Positions 36,238 to 45,991 of a DNA stretch of 64,000 nt are shown piece after piece. The notes below the pieces were generated by a model. That model was not told the DNA's origin, ran no database searches, and saw nothing but the letters and a program-made list of their open reading frames with translations. A program made the position numbers and the translations under genes. The stretch is from contig JAHZKX010000084.1 of NCBI GenBank assembly GCA_022600195.1, positions 62,001 through 126,000 of the forward strand. Direction: 5' to 3'. Source of the stretch: Planctomycetota bacterium (GTDB taxonomy: Bacteria; Planctomycetota; Planctomycetia; Planctomycetales; Planctomycetaceae). The first letter of the stretch is position 1, and every line of letters starts with the position of its first letter.

Positions 36238-37614
36238 CTAAAACAGTTCACGGATTTGATGATTACCGACATCAACTACCGGGAAAGGGCGACCTGAGGG
36301 ACCGGGAAGAACCGTATGCAGATCAAAGCCAAGGCTGTGATACACGGTTGCCGCCAGTTCGGCTGGTGAAACAGGGCGGTCCGCAGGAACTCCACCAATC
36401 GGGTCACTGCTGCCGACAACACGTCCCCCTTGAACTCCACCACCGGCAAAGTAGGTTGTGAAGCATTGCGGCCAGTGATCCCGGCCACCGGCGGGATTCA
36501 CTTTCGGTGTCCTGCCAAACTCAGCGACATTGCAAACAAGAGTTTCATCCAGCATACCTCTGTCATAAAGGTCCTCAATCAGAGCGCTATAGGCTTGATC
36601 ATACATGGGCGCCACGATGTTTTTCATGCCTTCAATCGAAGTGAATGGTTTAGAACCATGAATATCCCAGGTAACTTCATTGAAGACGGTCAGGAATGTA
36701 TTGATGGTCACAAAGCGAACTCCGGATTCCACCAGCCGCCTTGCCAGCAGGCAACACTGACCGAAGCGATTCATACCATAGCGTTTCCGAACCTTGGGTG
36801 ATTCTTTTGCAAGATCAAAGGCTTCACGCGCTGCTTTACTGGTCATCAATCGGTAGGCAGAATGAAAATTGCCATTGAGCAGTTTGGCATCTTCCGTTGA
36901 TTCGAAAGAGTTAATTGTGCTGTCCACGACATCACGAATTTTTTTACGACGTTCTAGCCGCGCCGTGCCGATCTCTTTGGGAGGTAGCAGGTCGGGAACT
37001 TTGAAGTCTGGTTTGGATGGGTCAGCCATTAATGCAAATGGATCATGGGCTTTCCCCAGAAAACCGCCAGCCTGACCATTGGGAAGGTTTCCGCCGCCGC
37101 GCCCCATGGTTTCGGGAAGTACGACATTCGCGGGAAGGTCTGTTTTGCGTCCACGGAGATAATCAACAACCGAACCGATATGTGGTGTATTGATCCCGCC
37201 CGTAAAGAGTCGTCCTGTCTGCATCATCTGCCAGCCGGCATCGTGCACGGCAGCCGCTGTATGATAGCAGGAACGAACCAGTGAAAACTTATCTGCCACT
37301 TTCGCATGCATGGGAAAGATTTCAGAGATATCAATTTCAGGGGAGGCGGTGTGAATGGGTTGAAACGGGCCCCTGATTTCCTTTGGGGCATCCGGTTTCA
37401 TATCGAAGGTGTCTAGCTGACTGGGAGCACCAAGATTGAAGATCATAATCGCCGAACGATTATCTTTCTTTTTATCGACGAGCCCCTGTTCTTTGGCTTC
37501 CAGGTATTCGGGTAGTGAAAGACCCATTGCGCCCAGCGTTCCCACTTGTAAAAAATCTCTGCGTGAGACTCCACTGCAGGTATGTGCTGTGCCTCGTCCA
37601 GTAAACTTCAGCAT
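36238..37614 (-). CDS. DUF1501 family protein, Tat-exported
   Basis: 458 residues with an N-terminal twin-arginine leader (SRRDFLQVGTLGAMGLSLPEYL). The alkaline-phosphatase-like DUF1501 fold is marked by SAIMIFNLGAPSQLDTFDMKPDAP, RSCYHTAAAVHDAGWQMM, CNVAEFGRTPKVNPAGGRDHWP and GVPADRPVSPAELAATVYHSLG. DUF1501 proteins are encoded beside DUF1549/DUF1553 proteins, as here. They are probably periplasmic hydrolases or sulfatase-fold proteins, without proven substrate. Confidence 0.92.
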   Translation of the reverse strand: MLKFTGRGTAHTCSGVSRRDFLQVGTLGAMGLSLPEYLEAKEQGLVDKKKDNRSAIMIFNLGAPSQLDTFDMKPDAPKEIRGPFQPIHTASPEIDISEIFPMHAKVADKFSLVRSCYHTAAAVHDAGWQMMQTGRLFTGGINTPHIGSVVDYLRGRKTDLPANVVLPETMGRGGGNLPNGQAGGFLGKAHDPFALMADPSKPDFKVPDLLPPKEIGTARLERRKKIRDVVDSTINSFESTEDAKLLNGNFHSAYRLMTSKAAREAFDLAKESPKVRKRYGMNRFGQCCLLARRLVESGVRFVTINTFLTVFNEVTWDIHGSKPFTSIEGMKNIVAPMYDQAYSALIEDLYDRGMLDETLVCNVAEFGRTPKVNPAGGRDHWPQCFTTYFAGGGVQGGRVVGSSDPIGGVPADRPVSPAELAATVYHSLGFDLHTVLPGPSGRPFPVVDVGNHQIRELF

Positions 37615-37646
37615 AATGCTTGCACCCCAATATGATGGATTGAAAA

Positions 37647-37676
37647 ACAGAGCGGGCCGATTAAAGCCGGTTCTGT
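37647..37676 (-). repeat. Imperfect hairpin upstream of DUF1501 gene
   Basis: ACAGAGCGGGC and GCCGGTTCTGT pair at nine of eleven positions with an 8-base loop, ending about 33 bases before the ATG at 37614. It could be a leader hairpin or operator. Confidence 0.35.
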
Positions 37677-37818
37677 GATGATCGTTCGAGAATAGAAACT
37701 GAACGTGAAAAAGGTAATCACGCGCAAGGATTCTTTGATTCGTTTATTTTGACATATAGTAGATGCTCAGATCAACGTCGTCTTGTAGAAAACACGCATT
37801 AATTTGTATTATTTACGC

Positions 37819-38577
37819 ATGTCCGATTCAGAGCACTTTCGCAACGATTTCATTAAACGGCTGGATAACAAACTCCATTTGGAAGAGTTGTTCAATTATA
37901 TTCCGGATGCTTATTTTTTTGCGAAGGACGCCAAAGGCCGTTTTATCAAAATCAGTCGTACCTGGATGGACGTTCGCGCGATTCCTAAGGAAGAGGATAT
38001 CATTGGCAAAACCGACTTTGATATACATCCAAAAGATCTGGCTCAACAATATGTGGCTGAAGATCAGCAGGTCATGGATTCTGCCAGTCCGCTGCCAAAT
38101 CAGGTCTGGCTCATTCCTGATCGTCATGGAAACCTGAAGTGGTATCTATGCAGCAAGATTCCCTTGTTTGGTGATGGTGGCAAGGTGATTGGCGTTGCGG
38201 GTGTTTTGCGCGATATTAAAGTGGCAGGAACGCAATTCCAATCGTATCAGGAACTGGATAAAGTTATCGCTTATGTGCTCGAGCATTATCAAGAGCGAAT
38301 TCAAGTCTCTGATCTGGCTGAATTGATTTATTTGTCCGTCAGTCAGTTTGATCGTAAGTTCAAAAAACTCTATCAGATTACGCCTCAAAAATATATTTTA
38401 CGAGTGCGAATCAACGCTGCCTGTCAGTCTTTGACACGTACAGAAAAGCGAATTTCAGAAATTGCACTGGAGTCTGGGTTTTATGACCAGAGTTATTTTA
38501 CGAAACAGTTTGTGAACCTGATGGATGTCTCTCCATCAGAGTATCGCCGCAAGTTCAAGCAATCGGAAACAACTTGA
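37819..38577 (+). CDS. PAS-domain AraC-family transcriptional regulator
   Basis: About 252 residues from ATG 37819 (MSDSEHF); an upstream TTG at 37804 is less likely. An N-terminal PAS_4 domain (about 20-130; ELFNYIPDAYFFAKDAKGRF, LIPDRHGNLKWYLCSKIPLF) is followed by a C-terminal AraC double helix-turn-helix (about 155-250; LAELIYLSVSQFDRKFKKLY and IALESGFYDQSYFTKQFVNL). It probably senses a small ligand or redox cue and controls nearby genes. It lies between two oppositely arranged DUF1501/DUF1553 groups, which are the obvious targets. Confidence 0.9.
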   Translation: MSDSEHFRNDFIKRLDNKLHLEELFNYIPDAYFFAKDAKGRFIKISRTWMDVRAIPKEEDIIGKTDFDIHPKDLAQQYVAEDQQVMDSASPLPNQVWLIPDRHGNLKWYLCSKIPLFGDGGKVIGVAGVLRDIKVAGTQFQSYQELDKVIAYVLEHYQERIQVSDLAELIYLSVSQFDRKFKKLYQITPQKYILRVRINAACQSLTRTEKRISEIALESGFYDQSYFTKQFVNLMDVSPSEYRRKFKQSETT

Positions 38578-38609
38578 GGTACGCTCTCTTCTGTCGCGGG
38601 CTCAAATTC

Positions 38610-40097
38610 CTACGCAATAATTTTATCGATTACATGCCCGCCGACATCGGTCAATCGGAATCGTCGTCCACTATAGAGGTATGTCAGTTTTTCATGATCC
38701 ATGCCCAGCAGCCTTAATATGGTTGCATGCAGATCGTTGACATGTACTTTATCCTCGGCAGCTTTGAATCCAATTTCATCAGTGGCTCCGTAGCTGGTTC
38801 CGGCTTTCACGCCACCGCCTGCCAGCCATGTAGTAAAGGCATGCGGGTTGTGATCTCGGCCGGGGTTGGCCCCTTTCTGAGCAATCGGCAAACGACCAAA
38901 TTCACCACCCCAGACGACCAGTGTTTCGTTGAGGAGCCCCCGCGATTCCAGGTCAGCCAGTAATGCAGCGATGGGCTGATCCGTTTCTCCCGCGAAACCA
39001 CTATGATTGTTTTTAATATCCTGATGGCCGTCCCAGCTTCGCTGGTTTTCCATTCCGCCCGAATAAATCTGGACAAAACGGGTGCCGCGCTCAACCATCC
39101 GTCGGGCAATCAGACACTGCTTCGCGAAGTGTTCACATTTTTTGTTTCCTATGCCATACTGTTCCTGAAGATGTTTCGGTTCCTGTGAGATATCTAATGC
39201 ATCCGGAGCCGCACTCTGCATCCGATAGGCAAGTTCAAAACTTTCGATGCGTGCTGCCAGTTCCTGGTCGCCTTGATTCTGTTCAAGGTGTTGACGATTC
39301 AGAGATTTTAACAGATCGAGCTGAGAACGTTGTCTCCCTTTTTCTGTAAGTACTGAAGGTGGTTGCAAGTTGTCAATTGGTTCGCCCGTCGGCCTGAGAT
39401 ATGTACCTTGAAACACGCTGGGCAGAAAACCGGCTCCCCAGTTCAAGCTTTGCCCTTTGGGGAGGCCTCTACCCAAGGGGTCAGACATCACAACAAAAGC
39501 AGGTAAACTGTTACTTTCAGAGCCAAGTCCATAAGTCACCCAGGAACCGACGCAGGGGTGTCCCATTTTCGGGACACCACAATTCATCATAAATAATGCC
39601 GGGCTATGGTTGTTCGATTCAGTATGACCTGAATGAATGAAGGCCATCTTATCTACATGTTGAGACAGATTAGGAAAGATCTCAGAAACCCATTTTCCCG
39701 ATTCACCATGCTGCTTGAACTTGAACGGGCTTTTCATTAAAGGGCCGACTGCGTTTTGGAAGAAACCGGTTTTATTGTCAAATCCTTCCAGAGCAACGCC
39801 ATCTCGTTTTTCGAGTTCGGGTTTATAGTCCCAGGTATCAACGTGGCTGGGGCCACCGTTGATGAATAACCAGATGACGGATTTTGCCTTCGCAGGTAAG
39901 TCGGCGGGCTTTGGTGCCAGTGGGTTGAGTGCTTGGATCGAAGGAGCGGCGTGAGTGCTTTCCAGAACCCCTTCCTGTTTCAATAGACTTAGTAGACCCA
40001 GGGCCCCTATGCCACTACCGGCATGTTTGAGGAGTTGGCGGCGTGCCAGCAGTTGATTCAAAGAAATTGTTGGTAGTTCTGATGGTGGTTGTAACAT
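38610..40097 (-). CDS. DUF1501 family protein, second copy
   Basis: About 495 residues. The leader contains ARRQLLKHAGSGIGALGLLSLL, a Tat-like signal. DUF1501 motifs are SVIWLFINGGPSHVDTWDYKP, IHSGHTESNNHSPALFMM, VVWGGEFGRLPIAQKGANPGRDHNP and the C-terminal LHATILRLLGMDHEKLTYLYSGRRFRLTDVGG cut here. Only 54 bases separate it from the upstream DUF1553 gene, forming the usual planctomycete pair. The start is ATG 40097 with GGGA upstream; the frame also allows GTG 40100. Confidence 0.92.
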   Translation of the reverse strand: MLQPPSELPTISLNQLLARRQLLKHAGSGIGALGLLSLLKQEGVLESTHAAPSIQALNPLAPKPADLPAKAKSVIWLFINGGPSHVDTWDYKPELEKRDGVALEGFDNKTGFFQNAVGPLMKSPFKFKQHGESGKWVSEIFPNLSQHVDKMAFIHSGHTESNNHSPALFMMNCGVPKMGHPCVGSWVTYGLGSESNSLPAFVVMSDPLGRGLPKGQSLNWGAGFLPSVFQGTYLRPTGEPIDNLQPPSVLTEKGRQRSQLDLLKSLNRQHLEQNQGDQELAARIESFELAYRMQSAAPDALDISQEPKHLQEQYGIGNKKCEHFAKQCLIARRMVERGTRFVQIYSGGMENQRSWDGHQDIKNNHSGFAGETDQPIAALLADLESRGLLNETLVVWGGEFGRLPIAQKGANPGRDHNPHAFTTWLAGGGVKAGTSYGATDEIGFKAAEDKVHVNDLHATILRLLGMDHEKLTYLYSGRRFRLTDVGGHVIDKIIA

Positions 40098-40154
40098 CAC
40101 ATTTCCCTAAAGAAAAAATGTTGTTGGTATTATGTTTTAATATCAAATAACGAA

Positions 40155-43100
40155 TCAGTTCGGATAGACGAATTCGTTAGTGCTTAATAAAGCGTGTGTG
40201 AAATCGGTCAAGGCCAGCAGTTTTGCCTTTGGTTTCTTTTCCGCTTCATATGATTTCTGGTGTTGAAGTATAAACTCACGTGAAATTGATGCTTCACTTT
40301 TTGAGGGACTTCGTCCCAGGGCAATTTGGTACGCGTTTGTAATAGCAACTTCGACTGATGCAGGGTGAGCCTGGTGGATTCGTTCTGCAAAAGACTGGGC
40401 ACATTCTCGCACGAATTGAGCATTCATAAACAGGAGTGCCTGTGGTGCAATCGTTGTACTTGAACGCTGGCCGATACTGACTAACGCTTCGGGGGCATCA
40501 AATAATTGCATCATCGGAATTAATTGGCTGCGTTTGATTTTGAAATAAATACTGCGACGGAAATTATTCTGCTTCAATGTTCCCGGCCCATACATTGTTG
40601 TGTCGAGCTTCTTTCCGATATAAAGAATGGAATCACGAATGGCTTCGCCTTCCAGTCTGTGGGGAGAACGTCTCCAATAGAGTTTGTTTTCCGGATCAAT
40701 TTTTGATTTCTCTGAATCAAAATCTGTCGACTGACGATAGGTGGCGCTCAGCATGATCTGTTTGTGTAACGGTTTTAATCGCCAGTTCTGCTGAATAAGA
40801 TGCGTGGCCAGATAGTCAAGTAATTCTGGATGAGTGGGCCGTTCTCCCTGAAGACCGAAGTCATTGGGGGTCGTTACAATCCCACTTCCAATATGATGTT
40901 GCCAGATGCGGTTTGCCATGACTCGTGCCGCTAATGCACCTGCCCCTTGTTTTGTATCCGTAATCCAGTTCGCCAGAGACGTTCGGCGATACGATGTTGT
41001 GGCTGATTTTGGAGGAGCTGCGATCCATGTTTTTTCCTGTTGAGGAGATCGCATCAATACTTGCAGGAAACTTTGATTCGCGACGGCTCCCTTTTGTTCC
41101 GTGTCCCCTCGCGTGAGATAGTAGGTTTCATCAAAGAAATCTTTCCCTTGAGAATGGTGGCGAACGGGTTTGATTTTTGGCCCTTCACTGCAAATCATCA
41201 CTTTTGTTAGGGTTTGTTGGGGTTCGGATTTCAGGCTTTTCTTGACTTTTGCTGAAAGGGCAACCCAATTTGGGTCTTGCTCACGAAAACTACGTTCGAG
41301 AATTTGTTTTTGGGCTGCAGTCAGTTTGTCTGTTTTTTTCTGTTGCACAAGTTGAATGGCATGTGAAAGCTGTTCAGGACTGCCAGTTCCCGTTTTGATT
41401 GTAGGTGAAGAAGAGTTACTGACAGAAAAACGGGGCCGACCTATGCTGTGGTTTACGTTATTTGTAAAAGACATCGTAACAGTCAGTTCGGTTTCTCCTT
41501 CCACGTCAATCGGAGTTTCCAGATCAAAGACTACGGCTTGATCTTTGCCGATGCCTCCCAGATCGACGGCCCAACCTGAACCGTATTGACCATCAATTGC
41601 ACTGGCCGCTGAAAGAGTTGTTTTATTTTGCTCATGTGTAGCACGGGCGTTTGTCAGCTTGAGATCGATTGCTTTGGCCTTTTTATCCACACCAACTTTC
41701 GCTTTAACTTTGAAGGCGGTCAGAGAAAAGTTTCCATTAACAGCACGGCCTGGTCCCTGACGCGGTAACGAACGATGTGCCAAGGCTTCGAGGCGAATCG
41801 ATCGGATCGGTCTTACATTAGTTCGTAAAGTAAAGGTGTAGTGATCCTGGTTGATATTCGGGCCACTGACCAAAATAGAACCATCTTCCAGTTTCTCGAA
41901 TTTTGCCTTACCCCTGGATGTATGACTGACCACATTCGGAACAATCCATTCATTGAGCTGTGTAGAATCGACCTTTCCCTGCTTCAGCCAGTTTTCAAAA
42001 TGCGGCTTGATCTGTTTGGTTTCATACTCTTTTAATGCTTTGGCCAGCGGGGCATGAACCAGATCAAATTTGGCTTTTTCCTGTTTGTATTTCTCCGGAT
42101 CCAGATCAAGTTCAATTTCTGTTCGCACGGTTGTTGTGAATGTGGAGAGCATACGATAGTAGTCGTCGCTGGCGATGGGATCAAACTTATGATCGTGACA
42201 ACGTGCACAGCCAACACTAAGACCCAGCATCGCCAGACCGGTGGTATTTAACATGTCATCCAGTGCATCATAGCGGGTGCGTTCGACTTCATTTGCAGTG
42301 ATTTGAGTCGGAAACACGCCTGCTCCGAGAAATCCAGTTGCCATTAAAGCAAGAGGATTCTTCGGCGCTAGTTCATCGCCGGCTAATTGCCATTTTAGAA
42401 ATTGATCATAGGGCATATCCTGATTCAGCGCTTTGATAACAAAATCCCGATAATGGTAGGCGTAATTGCGATCATAATCGTGCTCAAAGCCATGACTTTC
42501 AGCAAAGCGAGCGATATCCAGCCAATGGCGTGCCCAACGTTCGCCGTAATGGGGACTGTCCAGCAAACGGTCAATCAGTTTTTCATAAGCATGGGGAGAC
42601 TGGTCGGCAAGAAACTCTTCCACTTCGGCTGGAGTCGGGGGGAGACCGATCAAGTCAAAATAAGCGCGGCGAATGTAGACACGTTTACTGACTTGTGCGT
42701 TTGGTGACAGATTTTTCTCTGCCTGCTTCGCAAGAATAAATTGATCAATCTCATTTTGCTCCCAGGAGCTCCTCTTGGCGTTTGGTATCTCGGGCGCTTT
42801 GAGAGGTTGAAACGACCAGAATTTTCGATCATCGTCTGTAATGACCATTTTTTCTGAACTCGATTTTTTGGTTGTCGCCAGAGGTTTGTCATAAGGGGCG
42901 CCTAAATCGATCCATTTTGACAGACTGGCAATTTCTTTTTCTGAAAGTTTCTTTTCCTTCAAAGGCATAAAAGGTTCCTCGCGGTGTTCAACCAGCGAGA
43001 TCAGGTAGCTCTCTTTTCCGGTCTTCTCAATCATGCCACTGTCGAGTAAAAATTTTCTGTTGGAAAGGTCAAAGTCTCCTTTGACAGATTTTCCACCGTG

Positions 43101-43277
43101 ACAATTCAGGCATTTTTTGACTAAGAGAGGCCGCACTTCTTTTTTGAAAAGTTCCAGTCCCTGCTGCATGCGTTTGGCATGGTCGAGCGGTAGTACGACT
43201 TTTTTTTCTGCCGCAGAGAGAAAGCCAGCTGACAAAATTGCGAAGAATAGTATGAGAGCGCTATTAAAGTTCCGCAT
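40155..43277 (-). CDS. Planctomycete cytochrome / DUF1549 / DUF1553 protein
   Basis: About 1040 residues. Order: signal peptide (SALILFFAILSAGFLSAAE), PSCyt1-type cytochrome domain with VKKCLNCHGGKSVKGDFDL (CxxCH), DUF1549 (about 170-380, including CARCHDHKFDPIASDDYY, a second CxxCH), an inserted beta domain (about 470-640) and C-terminal DUF1553 (ANRIWQHHIGSGIVTTPNDFG; APQALLFMNAQFVRECAQSF). With two heme sites it is a plausible periplasmic electron-transfer protein paired with the DUF1501 protein downstream. Confidence 0.92.
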   Translation of the reverse strand: MRNFNSALILFFAILSAGFLSAAEKKVVLPLDHAKRMQQGLELFKKEVRPLLVKKCLNCHGGKSVKGDFDLSNRKFLLDSGMIEKTGKESYLISLVEHREEPFMPLKEKKLSEKEIASLSKWIDLGAPYDKPLATTKKSSSEKMVITDDDRKFWSFQPLKAPEIPNAKRSSWEQNEIDQFILAKQAEKNLSPNAQVSKRVYIRRAYFDLIGLPPTPAEVEEFLADQSPHAYEKLIDRLLDSPHYGERWARHWLDIARFAESHGFEHDYDRNYAYHYRDFVIKALNQDMPYDQFLKWQLAGDELAPKNPLALMATGFLGAGVFPTQITANEVERTRYDALDDMLNTTGLAMLGLSVGCARCHDHKFDPIASDDYYRMLSTFTTTVRTEIELDLDPEKYKQEKAKFDLVHAPLAKALKEYETKQIKPHFENWLKQGKVDSTQLNEWIVPNVVSHTSRGKAKFEKLEDGSILVSGPNINQDHYTFTLRTNVRPIRSIRLEALAHRSLPRQGPGRAVNGNFSLTAFKVKAKVGVDKKAKAIDLKLTNARATHEQNKTTLSAASAIDGQYGSGWAVDLGGIGKDQAVVFDLETPIDVEGETELTVTMSFTNNVNHSIGRPRFSVSNSSSPTIKTGTGSPEQLSHAIQLVQQKKTDKLTAAQKQILERSFREQDPNWVALSAKVKKSLKSEPQQTLTKVMICSEGPKIKPVRHHSQGKDFFDETYYLTRGDTEQKGAVANQSFLQVLMRSPQQEKTWIAAPPKSATTSYRRTSLANWITDTKQGAGALAARVMANRIWQHHIGSGIVTTPNDFGLQGERPTHPELLDYLATHLIQQNWRLKPLHKQIMLSATYRQSTDFDSEKSKIDPENKLYWRRSPHRLEGEAIRDSILYIGKKLDTTMYGPGTLKQNNFRRSIYFKIKRSQLIPMMQLFDAPEALVSIGQRSSTTIAPQALLFMNAQFVRECAQSFAERIHQAHPASVEVAITNAYQIALGRSPSKSEASISREFILQHQKSYEAEKKPKAKLLALTDFTHALLSTNEFVYPN

Positions 43278-43382
43278 CAAAGCCTCATCGTATTGATAAT
43301 AAAGTCGGGTGAGATTTCAGGAGTGAATGTCTTTCGGTGAGTTCACAATACTTATATCACTATAAATCAGACGTAAAATCAA

Positions 43383-45029
43383 TCAGGAACCGGGTTTTCC
43401 CGATTGATACCATTGTAAAATATCTTCCGAAGATAACGCACGTCCGAATAGGGCAAATTCATCCAAACGTCCATTTAAACTTCGAATCGAATGTGCGCCA
43501 GTATGTTCCTGCGGTCGCCAGTTACCGATTTCCGCAGGACCAATTACCAGGGGAATCGGATTTTCTATCTTATGATGGCTGACAGGCAAACCATCCAGAT
43601 AGTGAGTGACTTCTTTTTTCTGATGATCATAAACGGTCACCAGAAAAATCCAGCGGCCCAGGTCTGTTGGTTTTAAGACGACGGGTGAAAAATAATTCTT
43701 CCCGGCCCCAGTTTTGACCCCCAGGATCATTTCGCCTTTGTCACTAAGCTGCCAATGGGGATTGCCGGGATTGTAACCGTCGGTGAGCATTAACGAACTG
43801 AGCCAACGCTCGAAACCTTCAATTCTGACCCAGGCCATTAATGTAAGGGACTGATATTTTCCGGGAATCTGCAGGCGGACCCGGTCACTGGTCCTTTTGA
43901 ATTCCAGCGCACGTTTCTGTGGCCAGCGTCCTGACGTCCATTGACAACCGACAATGGCACCGTCCGTAGAGGATGTATGCTGCTGACTTTTATTATTGAG
44001 GGTCCGTGACCAGTTTGCTGAATCTTCAAAATCATAATAAGCGATCAGGGCAGGGTCGGTTTTGATTTTCTGATTCTGTTGTTTCCATTGTATGAATTGC
44101 AGTTGCTGCTGTTGCTCGGCCAGATGAGATAGTTCTTCCGGGTTGATTAAGGGCAATGCCAGATCTTGGGAGCGATTAATGGTTCCCCGTTGATCAAACT
44201 GGGCACCTTCACCGGTTTTTAAATTATGAATTTTGTCAGGAGTTGTTTTCTGATCAGACAAATGTAGCTCAACCATGCCGTCAATAACCTGAACATGCCC
44301 TTTGCCTGAAGGCTCGAGAGAAAGAGTAAACTCTGTACCCAGGTCAACAACATTCAAACGCGATGTTTCAATGGTAAATCCCTGTGCTTGTTCGGGAACA
44401 GAGGCACGCACTTTTCCATATTCGCAAAACGTTTTCAGGGGAGAAATCAACTCGAACGCAGCAGGTCCTTCGATAACAACCGAGGCTCCACTGATCAATT
44501 CAACTTGAATCGTTCCTTTTTTAAATCTTAACCAGCCGGCAGATAAACCCGCGCCGGTTTGCAGATTGCGGTGCGTATCCCATTCGACACCGACGACTTG
44601 AGTTAATAGGGCAATATGATCGGATTTCGGAGAACGACTTCCACCTTCTGGTGAAGTCGCAGGGAAGCTGGCAAGAGGCTGTTCACGGTTCGATTGAGTT
44701 TTCCAACCTGCATAGAATGAAAGCGAGAGAAAGATCGTTGCTGCAATAATTGAGGAAACCAGTAAGAAAAGAAAGCGGGATCTTCCTGGTCCGGATTGCG
44801 GTGCAGGGGAAGTGGAGTGAGGAATCCATAAATCCGACTGTTTTGACTCCGTTGCCCAGACAGACAGGCCGGAATGCACTTGTAGATATTCAATGTATCG
44901 TTGACGTTGTTCGGGATTTTCTTTGAGCAGGCGTTCCAGCTCTGCGTGATCTTCCTGAGTGATATTTCCCTCAAGGAGCGAGTCAATCAGTGGAATCATC
45001 TGGTTGTTATGAGCAAAATTCTCGTTCAT
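43383..45029 (-). CDS. FecR / LamG membrane protein, likely anti-sigma partner
   Basis: 548 residues. A cytoplasmic N-terminal part (about 1-75) resembles anti-sigma zinc-free N-termini (LIDSLLEGNITQEDHAELERLL). One transmembrane helix (about 83-108) follows, then a FecR domain (about 145-260; VIEGPAAFELISP, VVDLGTEFTLSLEPSGKGHV) and a C-terminal LamG/concanavalin-like domain (about 325-545; NGRLDEFALFGRALSSEDI). Its start overlaps the sigma-factor stop by four bases. It is expected to hold the ECF sigma factor and respond to an outside signal through FecR and LamG. Confidence 0.9.
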   Translation of the reverse strand: MNENFAHNNQMIPLIDSLLEGNITQEDHAELERLLKENPEQRQRYIEYLQVHSGLSVWATESKQSDLWIPHSTSPAPQSGPGRSRFLFLLVSSIIAATIFLSLSFYAGWKTQSNREQPLASFPATSPEGGSRSPKSDHIALLTQVVGVEWDTHRNLQTGAGLSAGWLRFKKGTIQVELISGASVVIEGPAAFELISPLKTFCEYGKVRASVPEQAQGFTIETSRLNVVDLGTEFTLSLEPSGKGHVQVIDGMVELHLSDQKTTPDKIHNLKTGEGAQFDQRGTINRSQDLALPLINPEELSHLAEQQQQLQFIQWKQQNQKIKTDPALIAYYDFEDSANWSRTLNNKSQQHTSSTDGAIVGCQWTSGRWPQKRALEFKRTSDRVRLQIPGKYQSLTLMAWVRIEGFERWLSSLMLTDGYNPGNPHWQLSDKGEMILGVKTGAGKNYFSPVVLKPTDLGRWIFLVTVYDHQKKEVTHYLDGLPVSHHKIENPIPLVIGPAEIGNWRPQEHTGAHSIRSLNGRLDEFALFGRALSSEDILQWYQSGKPGS

Positions 45030-45595
45030 GAGCCAGCCTCCGGAGCATGAACGGACTGTTGCATGCAGTTCAAAAGTCGGAGCCTCAAGCGTGATAATCT
45101 TTTGTAGACCGCATCAGTGGTTCGTCCTAACTGCTGTGAGACTTCTTTAATAGATTGCTGTCCGTGATAGCAATCAAGGATGAGTTGCTTATTCTCACTA
45201 TCAAGTTTCTGGAGACAGTCATTCAGGGCCTGTTTCTGTTGATCGGTTTCGGAAATTGATTTGGTTTGCGCTTCTGCAATCAGTGAGAGGACTTCTTCAG
45301 AAAAATAATGCCGGTCGCGGCTTTGAACCCGTTGGAAATTTTTGACCTCATAAAAGGCAACTCCGCAGGCCCACGCCGAAAAACTTTGTTCTGCATCAAA
45401 GGTATTCCATTTCCTCCACAACACCAGACAGGTTTGCTGGAAGACATCTTCGGCATCCGTCTGATGAGGAAGAAGTGTGCCGATGAAGCCTCGAATCAGA
45501 CTGTGGTGTCTAGCCAGTAATGAAACAAATTGTTCATTCGGGATCGGACCCTCGCCTGCTTCTAAGTCTTTATGTAAATCTGAGGACTGGTTCAT
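45026..45595 (-). CDS. ECF RNA polymerase sigma factor (planctomycete type)
   Basis: 189 residues. Region 2 (LLPHQTDAEDVFQQTCLVLWRKWNTFD, FSAWACGVAFYEVKNFQR) and region 4 helix-turn-helix (STQQS-like: GQQSIKEVSQQLGRTTDAVYKRLSRLR) are both clear. It belongs to the group paired with FecR-LamG proteins in planctomycetes and is translationally coupled to one. It directs RNA polymerase to a regulon that probably includes the neighbouring cytochrome/DUF1501 genes, though no promoter motif could be confirmed. Confidence 0.93.
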   Translation of the reverse strand: MNQSSDLHKDLEAGEGPIPNEQFVSLLARHHSLIRGFIGTLLPHQTDAEDVFQQTCLVLWRKWNTFDAEQSFSAWACGVAFYEVKNFQRVQSRDRHYFSEEVLSLIAEAQTKSISETDQQKQALNDCLQKLDSENKQLILDCYHGQQSIKEVSQQLGRTTDAVYKRLSRLRLRLLNCMQQSVHAPEAGS

Positions 45596-45991
45596 AGTAA
45601 TGATCGTACGTCATCGCGAAAATTGGACCTGATAAACAGAGATTTTATATCTCAACCATTGATTCAAACTTCCGAACTATTTTTAAGTTCGGAAAATAAT
45701 TAGAGTTATGATTAGTTTGATATGACAGGAATACTCTCTATATTTTAACCAGTCCTTGATGAAAAGGGAGCTCGAATTTCAGGATTGAATCGAGTTCATG
45801 GTACTATACAGAATGTTTTTCGGCACTGTCGTCTATTCTAACAGGAATCGCAAATCTCACTCGCCGCGCCACTTGCGAGTTTATTGTAGAACGTGTAATC
45901 TCCTTGGGTTATTATTTAACGTCTCCCTGCCCGGCCGAGTGGCCAATCAATCTTCATTGCTTTAGTTAATCGATCAGAGTGGTATAAATCC
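45596..45991. other. Divergent promoter region of sigma-factor and ketosynthase genes
   Basis: About 396 bases without a gene. It contains a perfect inverted repeat at 45670-45694 and must carry the promoters of both flanking operons. Confidence 0.5.
45670..45694 (-). repeat. Perfect 9-bp inverted repeat upstream of sigma-factor gene
   Basis: TTCCGAACT and AGTTCGGAA are separated by seven bases (ATTTTTA). The repeat sits 74 bases from the sigma-factor start codon, a plausible operator position. It could also be read as a hairpin in the leader. Confidence 0.5.
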
